A stretch of DNA of 45,293 bases. Origin: Actinomycetota bacterium (GTDB lineage Bacteria; Actinomycetota; Aquicultoria; UBA3085; Oleimmundimicrobiaceae). Where the stretch lies: NCBI GenBank assembly GCA_030017835.1, contig JASEGU010000010.1:1-45293 (forward strand), read 5' to 3'. Made by a program: the position numbers and the translations under genes. This document shows, one piece after another, positions 42,116 to 45,293 of the stretch. Each line of letters opens with the position of its first letter. Positions within the stretch are counted from its first letter, which is position 1. The notes under the pieces are model-generated. The model made no database searches. It had not been told where the DNA came from and worked only from the letters and a program-made list of their open reading frames with translations.

Positions 42116-43215
42116 TGAAGAAGGATAATCTCATGATTTGGTCGGCCGGCGCCGTTATCGGGTTCATTGCCGTCGCCTTGGTGCTCTTTGGTAACCCGAT
42201 AAATATGGGTTTTTGCACCGCCTGCTTCGAGCGGGATATCGCGGGCGCCCTCGGTCTTCACCGGGCGGCCCCGGTTCAATACATCCGGCCCGAGATAATC
42301 GGTATCGTATTTGGGGCGCTCTTTGCGAGTCTCATCGGCAAGGAGTTCAAGGCCGAGGGTGGTTCCTCGACGCTCACCAGGTTCATCCTTGGCATCTTTG
42401 TGATGATCGGGGCCCTTGTCTTTCTGGGCTGCCCTCTTAGGATGATGATTCGCCTTGGCGGCGGCGATCTAAACGCCCTCATCGGTCTAATCGGTTTCGT
42501 TGCCGGAGTTGCCATCGGCGTATACTTCTTGAAGAAGGGCTTCGACCTTGGCCGCACCCAGGTTCAGACCAGAATAAACGGCTTCATCCTCCCTTCAATA
42601 ATGGCCATCATGCTCCTCCTTCTCATCTTTAAGCCCATGTTCAATCCGGCGGCCGGTGGGCCCGTCTTTTTTAGCAAGGAAGGGCCGGCCGCCCAGCACG
42701 CTTCCATCATCCTCTCGATTGGCGCGGGGCTACTCGTCGGCTATCTGGCTCAAAAGAGTAGGCTCTGCATGGCCGGCGGGGTTAGGGATATAGTATTGAT
42801 TAAGGATTGGCATCTGGCCAAGGGTTCACTTGCCATATTGCTTGCCGTCTTTTTGGGCAATATCGCCGTTCAAGTTCTGGGGGTCAATGGGGTCAATGCT
42901 CCGGCCTTCAATCTTGGATTTGCCGGCCAACCCGTCGCCCATGGTGAATACCTCTGGAATTTCCTTGGCTTAGGTCTGGTCGGTTTTGCCTCGGCCCTTC
43001 TGGGCGGCTGTCCGCTGCGTCAGCTAGTCCTTTCGGGTGGCGGCAACTCCGATTCGGCCATGACCGTCCTTGGCATGATATTTGGCGCGGCCATCTCGCA
43101 CAACTTCATGCTGGCTGCTTCCCCGAGCGGCGTTCCCATCTTTGCCAAGTATGCCGTCATCATCGCCCTGCTGCTTACCGCCGTGATCGGCTTCATGAAT
43201 ATGGAGAAGGTCTAG
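42115..43215 (+). CDS. yedE: YedE-family putative selenium/sulfur membrane transporter
   Basis: This 366-residue YeeE/YedE-type membrane protein has about ten hydrophobic segments and an internal duplication. MGFCTACFERDI with FLGCPLRMMIRLGGGD in the first half match RLCMAGGVRDI with LLGGCPLRQLVLSGGG in the second. The paired Cys motifs are the thiosulfate- or selenium-handling residues of this family. Genomic association with YedF has led to its annotation as a putative selenium transporter; YeeE itself takes up thiosulfate. Its ATG shares one base with the TusA-like stop, and AAAAGGAG precedes it. Confidence 0.9.
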   Translation: MKKDNLMIWSAGAVIGFIAVALVLFGNPINMGFCTACFERDIAGALGLHRAAPVQYIRPEIIGIVFGALFASLIGKEFKAEGGSSTLTRFILGIFVMIGALVFLGCPLRMMIRLGGGDLNALIGLIGFVAGVAIGVYFLKKGFDLGRTQVQTRINGFILPSIMAIMLLLLIFKPMFNPAAGGPVFFSKEGPAAQHASIILSIGAGLLVGYLAQKSRLCMAGGVRDIVLIKDWHLAKGSLAILLAVFLGNIAVQVLGVNGVNAPAFNLGFAGQPVAHGEYLWNFLGLGLVGFASALLGGCPLRQLVLSGGGNSDSAMTVLGMIFGAAISHNFMLAASPSGVPIFAKYAVIIALLLTAVIGFMNMEKV

Positions 43216-43268
43216 AACAACTCTGTGAAGTTGAGACGGTAATGGGTTTTTAAGATTTTAAGTTTAAA

Positions 43269-43314
43269 GGGCGGCCCAAGATATGATATTTTAAGCTTAC
43301 TTCTTGGGCCGCCC
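43269..43314 (+). terminator. Long stem-loop between yedE and the yedF remnant
   Basis: GGGCGGCCCAAGA pairs perfectly with TCTTGGGCCGCCC over 13 bases with a 20-base AT-rich loop; the tail is CATTCCTTTA. It is 54 bases after the yedE stop. The weak T-run and long loop allow an attenuator or processing site as alternatives. Confidence 0.6.
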
Positions 43315-43371
43315 CATTCCTTTACCTGGCTCAGGCGAAGTCCCTTTAGTCGCTAAGGAGGAGGCTTATCC

Positions 43372-43771
43372 ATGTTTGAGATCGATGCCAGAGGTTTTTC
43401 CCGTTCCGAGCCGGTCATTTTGGTCAAGAAGGCCATAGAAGACGGAGAGGAGATTATCGAGGTCAAGGTGAGGGGAGACTTTGCCAGAGACAATGTCATC
43501 CGGATGGCCGAAAGTCTTGGCTGCTCGACCAGCCAAGAGGAGATGGAAGGCCACTTCTTGGTGAGAATAGAGGCTGGACAAGGTCGCAAAATCCGGCTCT
43601 CCCGTTCTCGATGGTCTAAAAGAGCTTGAATCTTTGGGAGCCGAGGTCCTCTCCTGTGGGACCTGTCTCGACTATTACGGTCTGAAGGAAGACCTGGTGG
43701 TGGGCAAGATATCCAACATGTATGACACCACCGAATCATTCAAGAAGGCTGAGAAGATACTATCCATTTAA
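43372..43771 (+). pseudogene. yedF: Broken selenium-metabolism gene yedF
   Basis: YedF has a TusA-like N-terminal domain and a DsrE-like C-terminal domain, about 190-200 residues in all. Here the first frame gives MFEIDARGFSRSEPVILVKKA up to about 43570. The rest of that frame is nonsense and ends at 43629. The C-terminal part continues in another frame (from 43571) with GSPVLDGLKELESLGAEVL, SCGTCLDYYGL and SNMYDTTESF to TAA 43769-43771. About 50-60 residues of the middle are absent and the joint is shifted. The usual CPEP is SRSEP, so the catalytic Cys is lost too. GAGGAGG still precedes the ATG. Confidence 0.85.
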
Positions 43772-43780
43772 GGGCTTAAG

Positions 43781-44929
43781 ATGAACATCTACTTCGATAA
43801 CGCTGCAACCTCATATCCCAAACCACAGGCCGTTTCCGCCGCCGTGGCCGACTTCTTTGAGAACATAGGGGCCAATCCGGGCCGCTCCGGCCATCGCCTC
43901 TCGGTTGAGGCGGCAAGATCGATATATCTTGCCAAAGAGGCCATGGCCACTATCCTTGGGGTCACCGATCCTTTGCGGATCATCTTCACCCATAATGCCA
44001 CCTACGCGATAAATATGGCCCTCTTTGGACTCCTCAAGGCCGGCGATCACGTCATCACGAGCAGCATGGAGCACAATTCGGTCGCCCGTCCTCTGCGCCA
44101 TCTGGAGAGTTTAGGAGTCGAGCTGACCATAATACCGGCCGATCCCAAAACCTCCCTCATCGATCCGGCCGACTTCAAGGCGGCCTTAAGGCCGAGCACC
44201 AAGCTGATATCGCTAGTCCACGCCTCCAACGTGACCGGGGCCGTCATGGACATCGAAGGCGTCGGAGAGATAGCGAGTGAGGCTGGCGCAATCTTTATGG
44301 TCGATGCAGCTCAGACTGCCGGAGTGATAGAAATAGACGTAGATAAGATGAAGATAGATATCCTCGCCTTCACCGGCCATAAATCGCTCTTTGGCCCCCA
44401 AGGAACGGGCGGTCTGTATATCGGGGAGGGGGTCGAAATCTCCCCCCTTATCTTTGGCGGGACGGGAAGCGCTTCTGAGAGCGATATTCAGCCGGATTTT
44501 CTCCCCGACTCATTGGAGAGCGGAACCCCAAATACCCATGGACTCGTTGGGCTGCTGGCCGGAGCCGAGTTTATACTGGATCAAGGGGTCGGCAAGGTAA
44601 GGGCTCACGAACTAAAACTTATTGGGATGATGGGAGAAGGTCTTGCCAAGATTGAGGGGCTGACCCAGCCGGTTAAAATAGCGGACGAGGCGCGCCTTCC
44701 CATCTTCTCCTTCAATCTAGAAGGCCTTTCGGCCTCTAAGGTCGGCTACATTTTAGATAGCGAGCACGATATCATGGTGCGAGTCGGACTCCACTGCTCT
44801 CCCTGGGCTCACTTGACCATCGGGACCCATCCGCATGGCACGGTTAGGGCCAGCCTCAGCTATTTGAACACCGAGGCCGAGGTGGAGGCGTTTTTCGACG
44901 CTCTTATCGCCATCTCAAAGAGGGGGTAA
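43781..44929 (+). CDS. Cysteine desulfurase family protein (class V aminotransferase)
   Basis: This is a 382-residue PLP enzyme that takes sulfur (or selenium from selenocysteine) as persulfide on its own Cys. The start NIYFDNAATSYPKPQAV, the cofactor Asp-Gln in MVDAAQTAGV, the PLP Lys in FTGHKSLFGPQGTGGL and the active Cys in VRVGLHCSPWAH with TVRASLSYLNT identify it. This is the 'cysteine desulfurase family' group seen near YedE/YedF and DUF3343, rather than IscS. It starts nine bases after the yedF stop, and DUF3343 follows by seven bases. Confidence 0.92.
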   Translation: MNIYFDNAATSYPKPQAVSAAVADFFENIGANPGRSGHRLSVEAARSIYLAKEAMATILGVTDPLRIIFTHNATYAINMALFGLLKAGDHVITSSMEHNSVARPLRHLESLGVELTIIPADPKTSLIDPADFKAALRPSTKLISLVHASNVTGAVMDIEGVGEIASEAGAIFMVDAAQTAGVIEIDVDKMKIDILAFTGHKSLFGPQGTGGLYIGEGVEISPLIFGGTGSASESDIQPDFLPDSLESGTPNTHGLVGLLAGAEFILDQGVGKVRAHELKLIGMMGEGLAKIEGLTQPVKIADEARLPIFSFNLEGLSASKVGYILDSEHDIMVRVGLHCSPWAHLTIGTHPHGTVRASLSYLNTEAEVEAFFDALIAISKRG

Positions 44930-44936
44930 TGCTCTC

Positions 44937-45164
44937 TTGAAGGGTCACTCAATAATCACCTTTTATTCAACACATCATGCCCTCAAGGCCGAGCGAATTT
45001 TGAAGGAAAAGATAGAAGTCGTGGTGGTTCCGGTCCCCCGCTCCATCAGTGCAAATTGCGGGATCGCCTTGAAGATAGCACCCGAAAGTGAAGAGGAGGC
45101 CAGGGTGGTCCTGAAAGAGGGAAGAGTCCCCTTCGAGGCTATCTGGCTCGAGCCGAATTCATAG
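44937..45164 (+). CDS. DUF3343 family protein
   Basis: This is a 75-residue protein of the DUF3343 type. The signature is IITFYSTHHALKAERILKE, then VVPVPRSISANCGIALKI, with the conserved Cys in ANCG. The family is a frequent companion of cysteine desulfurase, YedF and selenium-related genes, and its Cys may accept persulfide; the function is not established. The start is TTG 44937 with GGGGG about nine bases earlier. It is the last gene of the locus in this window. Confidence 0.85.
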   Translation: MKGHSIITFYSTHHALKAERILKEKIEVVVVPVPRSISANCGIALKIAPESEEEARVVLKEGRVPFEAIWLEPNS

Positions 45165-45264
45165 AGAGGGGCTCAGAATCACAAACGGCAAAGGGTTTTT
45201 AAACCAAGCCGGCCGGAGTGACTAAGCAGCTTTAAACATGGTGATTCCTACCTAACTGGTACTG

Positions 45265-45273
45265 TGATATGAT
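45265..45273 (+). promoter_or_regulatory. Possible extended -10 promoter at the window end
   Basis: TGATATGAT gives a TG-x extended -10 followed by TATGAT, without a good -35. It is at the edge, facing a gene that would lie outside the window. The 91 bases before it (from 45165) hold no gene I can see. Confidence 0.3.
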
Positions 45274-45293
45274 ACCTTTATGCTTGATAACCA

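Noticed and set aside
43560-43640. Programmed frameshift in yedF
   Set aside because: A short A-run exists, but a block of conserved middle domain is also missing and the catalytic Cys is lost, so decay is the simpler reading.
1-45293. CRISPR arrays, tRNA and rRNA genes, prophage or defence cassette
   Set aside because: No regularly spaced repeats, cloverleaf-like sequences or phage/defence protein families were recognised on either strand.

Overview
The window looks like a chromosomal stretch of an anaerobic bacterium, probably a deep-branching member of the Actinomycetota. The best sign is the gene order dnaK-grpE-dnaJ-hspR, the classical actinobacterial heat-shock operon. Support comes from an EF-G-like second elongation factor and a trehalose locus. 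The anaerobic or metal-dependent features are a B12-dependent ribonucleotide reductase, a CooT-type nickel protein, an NfnAB-like ferredoxin oxidoreductase and a 2-hydroxyacyl-CoA-dehydratase/activase operon. Lineage and lifestyle are inferences from gene content.

Layout. 1-680: the 3' part of an IS3-family transposase cut by the window edge, then a gene remnant. 688-7696 (minus): nrdJ, the cobalt ECF transporter cbiMNQO, a small Met-Cys/His-rich unknown, cooT, DUF3842, trxA, trxB and a 57-residue zinc ribbon. 7755-16431: CBS protein, DUF2207 membrane protein, DUF1015 protein, a truncated DUF362 gene, EF-G-like factor, rhomboid protease, lemA and an HtpX-like protease. 16462-20633: trehalose block, with otsB-DUF5752-treT converging on otsA. 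20766-21434: an ArsR-family repressor and a thioredoxin-fold protein between a promoter and a terminator. 21461-25528: DNA repair and housekeeping genes (endonuclease III-like, LigD-type phosphoesterase, cutA, sppA, nitroreductase, mutM). 25561-27441: pdxST (pyridoxal phosphate synthase) and a ferredoxin. 27518-34145: dnaK-grpE-dnaJ-hspR followed by a ClpC-type unfoldase. 34209-35698: DUF4870-like membrane protein and apbE. 35758-38851: three translationally coupled genes of the 2-hydroxyacyl-CoA dehydratase/activase family. 38855-41785: a lipoprotein and nfnAB-like genes. 41819-45164: a sulfur/selenium relay locus (TusA-like, YedE, broken yedF, cysteine desulfurase, DUF3343).

How they work together. 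Cobalt uptake feeds the cofactor of NrdJ, and TrxA/TrxB can supply its electrons. OtsA and OtsB make trehalose through trehalose-6-phosphate, while TreT gives a second route. HspR probably controls a chaperone operon that includes a proteolytic-type unfoldase. Several genes start at GTG or TTG; where the Shine-Dalgarno position decides the start, the starts given here have been moved to match it.

The most promising unusual items are the duplicated dehydratase-like pair with its activase, the ClpC placement behind hspR, the metal cluster with an unknown Met-Cys/His-rich protein, and the decayed yedF inside an otherwise intact locus. No tRNA, rRNA, CRISPR array or replication origin was recognised. 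The only non-coding gap over 300 bases between the obvious large genes (7431-7809) holds the zinc-ribbon gene and a promoter.
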